DNA from: Cryptomeria japonica
Taxonomy: Eukaryota; Streptophyta; Pinopsida; Cupressales; Cupressaceae
DNA length: 64,000 bases
Assembly: GCF_030272615.1 (NCBI RefSeq)
Contig: NC_081413.1
Coordinates: forward strand, 718,473,867-718,537,866
Direction of reading: 5' to 3'
The first letter of the stretch is position 1. Every line of letters begins with the position of its first letter. This document shows, in pieces, positions 1-10,403 of this stretch. The notes under the pieces are model-generated. The model made no database searches, was not told where the DNA came from, and saw nothing but the letters and a program-made list of their open reading frames with translations. The position numbers were made by a program, and so were the translations under genes.

Positions 1-789
1 GTCACTAATGATGGAGTTGTTGACACAAGAGCGGTGAATGCAAATCAACCCCCATTCACAATAAAGAAATTGAGTGCTCTTAATATGTCAACTATGGAAC
101 AAAATCAAACACCAACGAGCAATGTTACTCAACAGCCGCAATACCAACAACATACTCAACAATACACTCAACAATATAATCAACAACAAGGCTAGCAACA
201 AAACCAGTAGTGCAAACCTTTCCGATCAAGGGATGGACCTCCTTGACAGTTTATGCCATTGGGAGAGCCCATTGAGTTAGTGATGAAACAATTAATACAA
301 GAAAAATTTATCAAGTTACCAGATATCAAGGCAGAACCAGTGGTAAAGCCGCATTGGTGGAATGATAATGCATATTGTGAGTACCATCGGTCAAAAGGAC
401 GCAAAACTGCATCATGTTTTCAATTGAAACATATGATTCAAGACTTGTTAGAGCAAGGAGTAATTGAGGTTGATCCGCCCAATGCGACCTCTAACACTAA
501 TCATACAATTTTTGAAACTCCTTTGCTTGATCATGACAAGGGTAAAGCATCTTCTTCAAACTCTACCCAAACAACAAATTATGCAAATACTGGTTATAAC
601 AATGTCATCAATTGTTTCCAAGCATCAAATGAGTATGTTTCCACCATAAGAATAAAGGAACAAGATCCTTCTTGCGCGGTCACCACTCATCGATCCAAAA
701 TAGTCCTAAAAGGAGCTCCTGTAGTTCCTCCCAAACCAACTCCTGCAAGTCAGTATAATCTCTTGGATCATCTAGGAAAGACACCCACA

Positions 790-1404
790 CAAATATCAAT
801 CCTTGAGTTGTTGAAAATGTCCCCCATGCATTGCGCAGTCCTAGATAAAGCTTTAATTGAGTCCACTATCCTGATAGACATTGATGTTGACCAGTTTCAA
901 GCCCGAATTGGACATCTAGCTGTTTCCCAAAATGTTGCATTTTCTGATAATGATATCTCACCTAATAGGCTCCCTCATAATGATCCTTTACATTTTGAAG
1001 TCTTTGTCCATAATTGCAAAATCCGACGAGTCTTGATAGATGGCGGAGCTGGTCTTAACATTTGTACCTTGAGAGTGGTCATTGGTCTTGGTTATACAGA
1101 AAAGGATATTGATTCTTCCAGAAGAATAACAATCAAAGCATATGATGATGCTAAGTGCCCATCTAAAGGGATAATTACATTGCCTATCAGAGTCGGTCCA
1201 GTGACAGAAAAAACTTTCTTGCAGGTCTTAGACCTTGATCTCCCTTACAATATGATTCTTGGCCATCCGTGGATCCACGCAATGAAAGCAGTTCCATCCA
1301 CTTATCATCAATGTTTAAAATATCCTTACAATGGAACTGAGATAACAATTCCAAGAGATCCTAATCCATTTCAATTTTGTGCTGCCCTAAAGGATTCTCC
1401 GTAG
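790..1404 (+). pseudogene. T1 aspartic protease segment
   Basis: The catalytic box reads VLIDGGAGLNICTL around 1030-1070, with Asp at 1039-1041. Tat-lineage proteases have this DGGA form in place of the usual D-S/T-G-A. A second conserved stretch, YNMILGHPWIHAM near 1249-1290, matches the hydrophobic ILG motif near the C-terminal end of retropepsins. In the family this enzyme cuts the gag-pol precursor. The segment is followed at 1402 by the first stop of the pol part. Confidence 0.85.
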
Positions 1405-1446
1405 CAGCAAGTCCCAGTCAATAGAGAGGCCAAATCACATAGTTAT

Positions 1447-2250
1447 GTGGATCCTAATGAATTGTTAGATAATGTCAAAGGAAAATTGAAGATACAGGAC
1501 CAAGGATGTGGAGAGTATTCAATGGCTCAAACATTCCTTATTGGGAATTTACCGATATCTCCAAAATCACATGGCAAGCCACATTTGTTGCAAAAGGAAC
1601 CTAAAATGGTCATTCAGTATCAGCCCCCCACTACATTTACAAGATGGGGTGAACTTGACAAAGAAATTTTAGATGATGATGTCATAGATTGGCTTTATAA
1701 GGATCCAATTAAGACCCCACCTATCAGGTTGCCAGTGGAGCGATACGGAAAAGGATTTACTATGCTACAGAAGAAAGGATATGACAGCTGCAGTGGCTTA
1801 GGTCCTGACAAGAAAGGAAGGCTAGAACCTATTATACCCAAGATGCGACCTCCAACTTTAGGGTTAGGTTTTGTACCATTGCGAATTGGACCCTCGTCTA
1901 CCAAAGTGACCACGTGTAGAAAGGGGCATGACTTTGATGATGAAATAACACCTGAGGATACCCGACCTGAAACTGATTCCAATGAATGGGAGTGGAATTC
2001 TTTTTCCTCTAGTTCCTATGCCCTTGACAATGTTTTCCTTGATCTTGATGATTTGCCTATGGAAGACAAATATGAAATAACTCCCCCTCCAAAGAGATGT
2101 CCTAATGCTTGGATAGAGTCATTCTGGGACCCAAGCTTTGAATCAGACGTGAACAGTTTGGATAGTGATACCATAGATGTTCACATCTTTACCATTTCAG
2201 CCCTCTCTCTCCTTAAAACTGATGATGACATGCCCCTCATCTATCCCTAG
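1447..2250 (+). pseudogene. T1 G-patch-like linker between protease and RT
   Basis: The translated segment has the motif GFTMLQKKGYDSCSGLG near 1753-1805, then basic residues and a PxLGLGFVP repeat. The spacing of aromatic residue, Gly-Tyr and Gly-Leu-Gly fits a G-patch, a short glycine-rich RNA-binding or helicase-activating motif. G-patch motifs occur between protease and RT in some retroelements, including betaretroviruses and some Tat-type plant elements. The rest is acidic and low in conservation. What it does in this element is unknown to me. The frame is intact until the TAG at 2248. Confidence 0.65.
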
Positions 2251-2283
2251 CTTATCCAACATGACCAACAAGAACCACTCACA

Positions 2284-3642
2284 TTGGATTGTTTTCAAAA
2301 TGACGAAGCAATTGTAGAGTTCCTTGGACTACGGGAAGGCATACCACAAGGTGATCATAAGGCAGGATTTGCTATTGATCTAGATTCCACAGCATATTTT
2401 GGGGAGTCAACTCCATCTTCCAGTCATCAAAATGAAAAAAGAAAAGAAAAAATACAAAATCAAAAGAATAGGTCTTTGAGTGAAAACCGTAAGGCACTCT
2501 CTGATCATGAACAAGTAAAAATAAAAGACGTACCTGCGGGTAAAAACCTCTCTGAGGCGCCCAAAGGTGGAAGAGTGGACATACCCCTATCAAGTCAGGA
2601 TAAATCAACATTGCTTGTGGAAATCATTGAAGAAATCAATTTGGGTACACCTGACAACCCTAAGGTCATTCATTTCGCTGCTTCTTTATCAAAACAGGAA
2701 AAGATAGATTTTGTCAATTTCTTTCTTAAGAAGAAGATTAGCTTTGCATGGTCCTATGCAGATATGCTTGGCCTTGATCCAGAATTAGTCCTTCATCACT
2801 TGCCATTAAAAGCAGATGCCAAGCCTGTCAAACAGAAACTCAGAAAGATGCATCCCTAGGTGGCTCTTTTGGTCAAGGTAGAATTGAAAAAATTACTAGA
2901 TGTGGGCTTTATTAGACCCATTGATTATGCAGACTGGATTTCAAATTTAGTACCAGTTAGCAAGGTAACTGGGGGCATCAGAATCTATACGGATTTTAGG
3001 GATCTTAATAAAGCATGCCCTAAAGATGATTTTCCACTGCCAAATATTGACATCATAGTTGACATGACTGCTGGATATGAGATGCTCTCATTGATGGATG
3101 GTTTCTCCGGCTATAACCAAATTCGCATTGCTCCTAAAGATCAACATAAGACTACATTCACCTGTGCTTGGGGTACCTATTGTTGGAATGTGATGCCCTT
3201 TGGTCTTAAAAATGCTAGCGCCACATATCAAAGAGCAATGACGACAATTTTCCATGATTTCATGCATACTTTGATGGAGGACTATGTTGATGACTTATTA
3301 TGCAAATCTGTCAGTAGAGATAGTCATCTAGCCATCCTGGGCCCAATCTTTGACCGAATGGCAACCTACAAGCTCAGACTCAATCCAAAGAAGTGTGTCT
3401 TTGGTGTCACAACCAGCAAATTACTAGGGTACACTGTTTCTCACAGAGGCATTGAATTCGACCCTGCCAAGGTTAAAGCAATAATGGATATGCCTCCTCC
3501 TTCCAATCTCCAGCCATTAAGAAGTCTGCAAGGAAAGCTACAATCAATCCGCCACTTTATAGCTCAATTGGCAGACAAATGTCATCCATTCTAGCATTTA
3601 TTGCATAAAGGAGTCACTTTTAAATGGACTGAGCAATGCCAA
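2284..3642 (+). pseudogene. T1 reverse transcriptase domain
   Basis: After an acidic linker, the RT core begins near 2815. It shows PVSKVTGGIRIYTDFRDLNK (about 2950-3010), then DDFPLPNID, MPFGLKNASATYQ and the catalytic YVDDLL at 3283-3300. The two metal-binding aspartates are present. Stops at 2857 and 3592 interrupt the domain; the first sits just before WALLVK-like family sequence. This enzyme copies element RNA into DNA in Ty3/gypsy elements. Apart from the stops, the fold motifs are complete. Confidence 0.9.
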
Positions 3643-3645
3643 TGA

Positions 3646-4650
3646 ACATTTCAAGTTCTTAAGGACTATTTGTTGTCGCCACCTATTCTAATGCCTCCTA
3701 TAGATAGAAAGCCATTTATATTGTATATTTCTGCAACTGAAATGGCACTAGGAGTTCTCTTAGCCCAAAAGGATGAGAACGGCAAAGAGCGAGCTATTTA
3801 TTATATCAGCCAGACACTAGTAGGCTATGAGCTAAATTATTCAACTATTGAACGGGCATGCTTAGCAGTGGTATTTGCAACACAGAAACTCTGACACTAT
3901 ATGTTAAATCACCAAACATTGTTGGTTGCAAAAATTGATCCCTTGAAATATTTGCTTAGCAGAGCAGCTTTGACGGGTCACCTAGCAAAGTGGGTTATGA
4001 TCCTCAGTGAATTTGATATTGAGTATATGGAGCGAAAGGCAATAAAAGGGCAAGTAATAGCAGATCAACTTGCAGAGGCTCCTATTTATGATGATCATCC
4101 CATGTTGACAGATTTTTCGGATGAATCAGTCTTTGCTCTTACATCTTCTAACGAATGGAAGTTATACTTTGATGGGTCCCATACCAAGTTTGCATCTGGA
4201 GTAGGCATATTGTTTGTCACCCCTCACGGTGATGCTATTCCCAAGTCCTATAGGATAACTTTTCATTGTACCAATAACATTGCTGAGTATGAAGCACTGG
4301 TCATAGGACTCTGAGTAGCGGTCCACTAGAACATCACACATTTACAAGTCTATGGAGATTCTCAATTAGTCATCCGACAAGTGAATGATGACTACGAAAC
4401 AAAAGATGAAAAGCTTATTCCCTACAAGCATATGGTAGATTTCTTCAAGACAAAATTCATGGCTATCTATTTCAGTCAAGTTCCAAGAATTCAAAACAAG
4501 TCGGTAGATGCGATGGCTACAATTGCTTCCATGTTGAATATGCCCCACAATATGGACAAATGTGAATTTTTGGTCGAACAGTTGCTTGTCCCTTCTTTTG
4601 AAATTCTGACAACAGATGTGATGTGTGTTCTTGTTGGCCCTAACTCCCCA
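3646..4650 (+). pseudogene. T1 tandem RNase H domains (pol RNase H plus archaeal-type aRNH)
   Basis: Two RNase H-like segments follow RT. The first, about 3700-3960, reads PFILYISATEMALGVLLAQ and ends in the KL-stop-HYML region typical of the gypsy RNase H tether. The second starts near 4153 with WKLYFDGSHTKFASGVGILF and continues to NNIAEYEALVIGL, then VYGDSQLVI near 4350. This matches the additional archaeal-type RNase H found in Tat-lineage elements. Stops at 3892, 4312 and 4327 break the segment. The duplicate RNase H is the best lineage marker here. Confidence 0.85.
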
Positions 4651-5910
4651 TGGTACAATGATGTCTATCAATATTTAAAATCCCAAACCTTACCACCTAA
4701 CCTTTCCGCTAACCAACGCCGAGCTTTCATCCGACAGACAGCCAAATATGTCATCATTGTCGACACCCTTTACCATCGTTCCTTTGACCATACCCTCCTT
4801 AGGTGTTTGGATTCTGATGAAGCACAAATGGCTTTACACGAGGTTCACGATGGTATATGTGGGGGCCATTTCAATTGTCTGAGCTTAGCCAAAAAGTTGA
4901 TTCGTGCTGGGTATTATTGGCCCACTCTGGAAAAAGATGTTCACAATTTTGTTAAAAAGTGCTACAAATGCCAAATCCATGGAAATTACATTCATGCACT
5001 AGCCTAAGAGCTTCATTCTATCATATCTTCGTGGCCCTTTTCTCAATGGGGATTGGATCTTATTGACAAGATTCACCCGACATCTGCAAGTGGACACAAG
5101 TTTATCATTACAGCCACAAAGTATTTTACAAAATGGATCGAAGCTATCCCCATGACCTATATCACTGGTGTGCAAATTTCAAAATTCCTATTGAATTATA
5201 TCATATGTCGATATGGGGTTCCCCTTGCCATAGTCATAGATAATGGCCATCCCTTCAAGAATAAAGATGTCAAGGAACTTTGTGAAAAGTTTCATATCCA
5301 ACACCATTTCTCCAGTCCATACTATCCATAGGGTAATGGTCAAGCTGAAGCATCAAATAAAACCATTATCAAGATCCTAAAAAAGGTTGTCAATGACACT
5401 AGTCGAGATTGGCATGTACAGTTGAATCCAACACTATGGGCTTATCGCACTTCTATTCGTACACCCACTAGCGCAACACCTTATTCCTTGGTGTATGGTG
5501 CAAAAGCCATTTTACCTTTGGAAGTGGAGATTCCTTCTTTGTGTGTTTCCTTGCAACATCTGATTGATGATGAGACACACAGAGTCTCTCGATTGCATCA
5601 ACTTGAGATGTTAGATGAGAAACGTCAGACAACTCTGACACATTTGCAAGCATATCAAAACCATCTTCGTCGCTCTTATAATAAGAAAGTCAAAGGGTGA
5701 CACTTTGAAATGGGAGATCTGGTTTTAAAGGCAAACCCCAAGAATGCACAATCTACTGACATCATCAAAGGCAAGTTTGAACCTAATTGGGTTGGGCCTT
5801 TTATAGTGACTGCAGCCTATGGCTCGGGGGCATATCAGCTTGCCACTCCAGAAGGTGAACCTTTATCCGATCCTATAAATAGCATGCACCTTCGCAAGTA
5901 CTGGGTATAA
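4651..5910 (+). pseudogene. T1 integrase
   Basis: The zinc-binding HHCC region is visible as GGHFNCLSLAKKLIRAGYYW (about 4861-4920) followed by KKCYKCQIHG. The DDE core includes Asp in LDLIDKIHP (near 5056), Asp in VIDNGHPFKN (near 5239) and the Glu of NGQAEASNK (near 5347). The C-terminal part reads GDLVLKANP and NWVGPFIV, ending MHLRKYWV and TAA at 5908. No chromodomain follows, as expected for Tat elements. Stops at 5005, 5329 and 5698 sit at Gln or Arg positions of the family. Confidence 0.88.
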
Positions 5911-7348
5911 TTTTCTATTAGTATTTTTTCAAGTATGATCCTGAAAAAATACAAAAAAAGTGAAAAACAAAGAAAAAGACCAAAAAAAAAAAGAAAAAGA
6001 AAAAGTAAAGAAAAATGATTCGCCCTCTAGTGAAAACTTGGCAAATAGGCACTTTGGGCAAGTACCATGGTGAAAACCTGGCAAAAAGGTGCCATGTGTA
6101 AAACGATCATTGCTCTATCATCTATCATGACCTCTAGCTATGCTTTCTCTCTGTAGGTTTATCATGTCTATCCTCGTCTTGACCCAATGTTCTGTTTCAG
6201 GCCTATGATTGGTCAACATCATTGTCTTGCACACTCCATTTCTTGTGCATATGTTTCAGTCCTGGCCTCTATATATGTCTTTCAGATGTGCATTGGGTGC
6301 GTTCCCCTTGTCTTGATCAATCACTGGAACTTTTGAATTTAAAATGTCCTGAAATAATCCAAAAAAATTGAAAAATGTCTTGGCAAAAAATCCCTAAAAA
6401 TCAAATAATGTCCTGAAAAAATCCAAAAAAATCAAATAATGTTCTAAAAAAAAAAACCAAAAAAATCAAATAATGTCCTGAAAAAACAAACAAAAAAATT
6501 TCAAAACATCAAAATCCAAAAAAACAATTTCTTTGGCATTTTGCATTTTGTCAATAAATGATCCCCTTTGTGCATAGACAGATCACTGAGTATACATCCA
6601 ACAACACTCGCAATCACACACTACGCTTTAATGAAATCACGCATTAACAGATGAACTTTTTCAATCAAACCAGACATTCAAACTGATCACAATTGTCATA
6701 TCAATTGAACGTTAACATCAATATCATTTGTCCTTGTCACTACTATCATGGGTCTTATACAGGGTGTGGTATACTCGAAACCAGACTGTGTCCTGTCTTA
6801 GATGGGGTACCGCATGTCCTGAAACCAGACAGCATGATCGTCCTATCAACACTTTCAACTTTTGACAATGAAGATCAAGATATTTGTTTGACTTGTTGGA
6901 ATTAGCGAGTCTTATCTTTTTATTGATTTATCTTTGGCTTCGATCATGTTCCTATGTTGCTCGATGATGTCATTGAGTGATTTAGAGTAATCGGGATGGT
7001 TCATGGTCCCTTTTTTTGTGGTGTTTGTTGTTTGTGGAATGTTTGTCCCAAACTGGGGCAACTATATCATTGGGTGTCTGTGATATGTACGTTCACTTTG
7101 TGAACATCGCACATACGTCGACCCTTGATGTATGCACCCTAGGATGCCTCACTCATTCCTTGTGTGCGATGTGTCTATCTTTTGTAAAAAAGGTTGCGTT
7201 TCAACTTTGGCCTTCAATGCCATGATGCTATGCATCCGTTTTGCTACATTAAATAAAGGTTCTCACTTACAAAGTGCATTACTGAAAGCAAGTTTTTCTT
7301 CGTCTCTAATTGTCCTCTGTCTCATTTTCTTCTTACTAACATTTCTTC
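5911..7348 (+). other. T1 long 3' untranslated region, first part
   Basis: There is no credible coding frame. It begins with A/G-rich tracts (5945-6015) and a repeated phrase built around GTGAAAACCTGGCAAAAAGG (6030-6100). The same order appears in reverse in T2 (roughly 49620 down to 47905), including the block with ATACTCGAAACCAGACTG (near 6770) and the catatta-type AATAAAGG stretch near 7250. It is therefore a shared family 3' region, not unique filler. The small ORFs inside are chance frames. Confidence 0.75.
6340..6530 (+). repeat. Degenerate tandem repeat, unit around TGTCCTGAAAAAATCC
   Basis: A unit of roughly 30-35 bases containing TGTCCTGAAAAAATCC and AAAATCAAATAA recurs about five times with A-tract expansion. 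A matching reverse-complement array (TTTTTTCAGGACATTTT) lies in T2 at about 48625-48815, so the array predates the split of the two elements. Confidence 0.7.
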
Positions 7349-7743
7349 TGTCAGTTTGGATAGTCAGTTTGGTCTAGTGCTCTGATTTCCCCAAACACAT
7401 ATGTTGCATCCTGCATTCATTGGTTAGTACATTTGCATTACATCAAGCATCATATCGAGCATTTTATCCATTTCATATTATAAATGCATCAAAAACACAT
7501 AAAAAAATATATCCATACATGTTCCACAATGGTACATCAACAGTGCATAAGTCCTCCATACATGGAAGATAACATAAGTCATAACACATTGCATCTCATC
7601 ATATCGATGCATATCATATCATATGTCAAAATAATATCAGAGTACAAAATTGGACTGTCTGTCCTAAGTATGACCCGCAGGCTGACTATAAAATATCACA
7701 CTACATAATGTCAACTGTCTGTCATAAGGAGTACGTGCCTCTA

Positions 7744-9576
7744 TCACTGGGTGCTCCCTCTTTCCTCCTCATCCCTGACATGTCTCAAGGATGATGTCCC
7801 TCCTGCCCTTGGTCCTGGCTGTGGTGGTCTCATAGGTCCACTCACCCCCATGCTGCTCACTGACCTCTGAGAGCGTGCCCTACTCTCTGTCCTCGATCAT
7901 GCCCGATATGAAGCTGCTCTCTTCTTTGGTGGAACTGCACTCTCATATAGTGTCCTCCAATGGCGTATCTCCTCTCTAGTCTCTACCAACATCTGTGCCA
8001 TCTCCCATGCGCTGGCATCCCTAATCAACCCAATATACTCAGTGACTCTCTGTTCTTCTCGCTGTGCCTGAGCTATTGTTGTATCTTGAGCCGCTGTAAG
8101 TCTGGCTATCTCCGCTCCGAACTGATCCTGCTCTGTCCTCAAGATGGAATTCTATCTCTCTAATGTTGCAATATGATCATGCTGACTCGCTATGGTAGCC
8201 CTACACATCTCCATCTCCTCTATCCTAGCTGTCTCTGGCTCTATGGGTATATCCTACAATGACTCCTGATCGACTGAGTCTGGCTCATAATCGTCATCCC
8301 TCTCATCACCTCCATCCTCGTCATCCCTCTCATCATCATCCCCACCCTCATCCTCCTTTTCCTCATCATCTCCCTCCTCTCCAATGAGTGGGAAGTCCTC
8401 CTGTCTCCTCGGTACTGGAATATTGGGATCTGTCAATGGCACTAGCCATCATCGTGTAAACCATCGCTCATACTCCTCTGTCATCCCGGTGTCCACCACA
8501 TCAGATCTCCAATCCCATTGTCTCTTCTGTACCTATGTGAAGTCAGCATATGCTATGTGTGGCTGAATCATTCTTCCCCACTGACTCGTCTCTCTGTGAG
8601 ATCGGGCAAAGTGTGCAGTCCCTCTAGGTATATCCTGTCTCTCTCCAAACTGTCGTCTGACTCTCTTTGGTAGGTACATCTCAATCACTCTCTGGCAATT
8701 CACTGGTCGCCCAATCAGGTACCTCTCTTGTCTACAATATGATAGCTCATCACTATCATTTGACCATCTAAGGCAATCAAGATATGGCCTCCATGTGAAC
8801 TCTCTCAATCTGTCTAGCTCATGTCGCCAATACAATATGTATCCAAAAGGACCCTGTCTCAGTGCTCCCCCATAGTAGTACACATATGGTTGGTGTGGTA
8901 ATACCTGTCTCTCTGCAATCGGTCGACATATGGATATGTGCTCAAATGCCCATACCTATAACAGTGTGACTCCATAGCTCAAAGTCTGCACTCCCTGATA
9001 TGCTATCTGATGCAATTGAAAATATAGCATAGCCAACACACATGGTCCCCATGCGTACATCGTCCCCTATGTTGCCATCCACTCTAGAACTCTTCCCCAT
9101 CCAATAGGGAATCTATGTCCTCATCTGTCCCCTGCTAGTAGGCATGCTATCACCACTGCTATCACCACATATCGTCAATCATACTCTGATGCCATGGTCT
9201 CCCAGCCGATCTCCCTCTGTACGATATCCAGATCATCTACATCGCAGTCAAATAATCTGCACAAAGCATCTCTCCCTATCACTGGGTCATACTCTATCAT
9301 CTCCCCATGAATTGGAATGCTGAGGATACGCCATACGTCCTCTAGTGTCACCGTCACCTCTCCAGTCGCCAGATGGAATGAGGAGGTCTCCGAATGTCAT
9401 CACTCTGCCAATGCGGTCAGTAGTCCTGTGTTTGCCCTAATCTTGGGCATGAATGTGATATAGTATATTCCAAGTCCTACTAGTGTATCTCTATCCATGC
9501 TCCTGAGTCTATGTCGTAACATGAAGCAGTCAGGTCGGTTCTCCCGCGTGATCAATGGATACTGTCGACTCTGCAT
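7744..9576 (-). pseudogene. Antisense plant mobile domain (PMD) protein gene, decayed
   Basis: One minus-strand frame from ATG at 9576 to TGA at 7746-7744 (about 610 codons) carries PMD hallmarks: VTVTLEDVWRILSIPIHGE (near 9355), GVTLL then VWAFEHISICRP (near 8960-8910), YLIGRPVNCQRVIEMYLPKR and RRQFGERQDIPR (near 8700-8630). PMD proteins occur as host genes (MAIN/MAIL1 type) and inside plant transposons. After the PMD come an Asp/Glu-rich tract (8270-8390), a coiled-coil-like Gln/Glu segment (7930-8140) and a Ser/Arg/Pro-rich tail. Eleven internal stops start at 9402, 9399, 9177, 9123, 9069, 8958, 8535, 8451, 8256, 8154 and 7899: six TGA, five TAG, no TAA. The frame itself is unbroken. Confidence 0.82.
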
Positions 9577-10210
9577 CACAATTGGGGCACATTTTGTCAG
9601 TTTTAGGGTTTGCTCCTACGGGATGCATTTCCTTGTTTCATGTCCAAATCAAGGTGTTTTTCATCTATTTTGACCTATCCTCTTCTTATCCCCCCTTTTT
9701 GGATCATTCGCATGCTGTTTTTGGCCAAATTAGGGTTCCCCATGCACAACTGCACCTGTGTGCTAAGTCCTACACTTGTGTAGCAACAACCTACGCCTGT
9801 GTACCCTACATAAGCATAGGTTACCCTACATAAGCGCAGGATGCGCTCACACAGGCGCAGAAGTCAGTTTCTGCATTCCTTGTGGGCCCCGCAATGTCCC
9901 TCAAGTGATCAAAATTCATAAAATTGACAATATGGGTATTTGAGATACATACCACTGCTCTCATGTCATCCAGTTGTCTGTAGGTGCGTACACGTTCTCC
10001 GAGGTGATCTGCCATTGGAATGTTCGCCATCTCTTTGCAAGTGTTTGTTTCCAGAGCAACAAATCCTCTTCTTGGGCTAGTGTAAATGAGCAATTTTCAC
10101 TCTCTTTATCTCATTTATAGATCTTTGTTAGTGCATAGATGGACATGCACTCTCTCCATCTCATGTTGGTCGCGGTCTTTTGCACCTTCAATTTCTTGTC
10201 ATTCGTATAT
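9577..10210. other. Cassette flank upstream of the PMD gene
   Basis: This would be the promoter side of the antisense gene. A short open minus frame (10093-9821) begins near MLIYTSPRRGFVALETNT but has no motif I recognise and ends in repeat-derived sequence, so I do not call it a gene. It contains the 20-base repeat array listed separately. No clear TATA box stands out. Confidence 0.4.
9735..9865 (+). repeat. Short tandem array, unit about 20 bases with GCGCCTGTGT core
   Basis: Variants of a unit with core CACCTGTGT, ACTTGTGT, CGCCTGTGT and GCGCAGG recur at about 20-21 base spacing. A related five-copy array lies in T2 at 54430-54535, in the same orientation relative to the element. There it sits just inside the PBS, not near the 3' end. 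Confidence 0.6.
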
Positions 10211-10389
10211 CCGATCTCCGATTTTTAGTCTGTTTGCTCCTATCATGTTCTATCATTCTTCTCGATCAATTGGCCTCTTTTCTGGATGTTTCCGGCCAAT
10301 TCCGTGAGGGGGCATGCATATGTCATTGTCAGTATCTAGGGCATTTTCATTATTGTTCTTTGAAACAACGCTTAATATCGCATTGTCTC

Positions 10390-10403
10390 AAAGAGGCACA
10401 AAA
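10390..10403 (+). promoter_or_regulatory. T1 polypurine tract
   Basis: The tract AAAGAGGCACAAAA directly abuts the 3' LTR start. T2 has AAAGAGGGGCAAAA at the same place, so T1 carries changes that weaken the purine run. It would prime plus-strand DNA synthesis. Confidence 0.75.

Larger units (their letters stand above)
1..5910 (+). pseudogene. T1 gag-pol polyprotein, decayed
   Basis: A single frame runs from base 1 to the TAA at 5908-5910. In-frame stops start at 193, 208, 244, 1402, 2248, 2857, 3592, 3643, 3892, 4312, 4327, 5005, 5329 and 5698: eight TAG, five TGA and one TAA. Each can be reached by one C-to-T change from a Gln or Arg codon, and several fall where family members have Gln or Arg. 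There is no frameshift over 5.9 kb, so decay was almost purely by transitions. The first 250 bases encode a Gln-rich gag tail, followed near 360 by a Cys/His patch reading YCEYHRSKG, typical of Tat/Ogre gag. Domains are listed separately. Confidence 0.9.
7349..10210 (-). mobile_element. PMD-bearing cassette inside the T1 3' region
   Basis: T1 and T2 align through the 3' region up to ATTTCTTC (ends 7348) and again from CCGATCTCCG (starts 10211). In T2 these two flanks are directly joined at 47904/47905 with one shared base. The 2.86 kb between them in T1 has no counterpart in T2. It carries the antisense PMD gene. Either T1 gained the cassette or the T2 lineage lost it; I cannot tell which. 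No terminal inverted repeats or clear target duplication are visible at the two junctions. Confidence 0.7.

Noticed and set aside
7960-8566. Plus-strand ORFs at 7960-8163 and 8384-8566
   Set aside because: They are shadows of the antisense PMD gene.
9821-10093. Minus-strand ORF of 90 codons upstream of the PMD gene
   Set aside because: It has no known motif, a different frame from the PMD, and its end is tandem-repeat sequence; an upstream exon is possible but unsupported.
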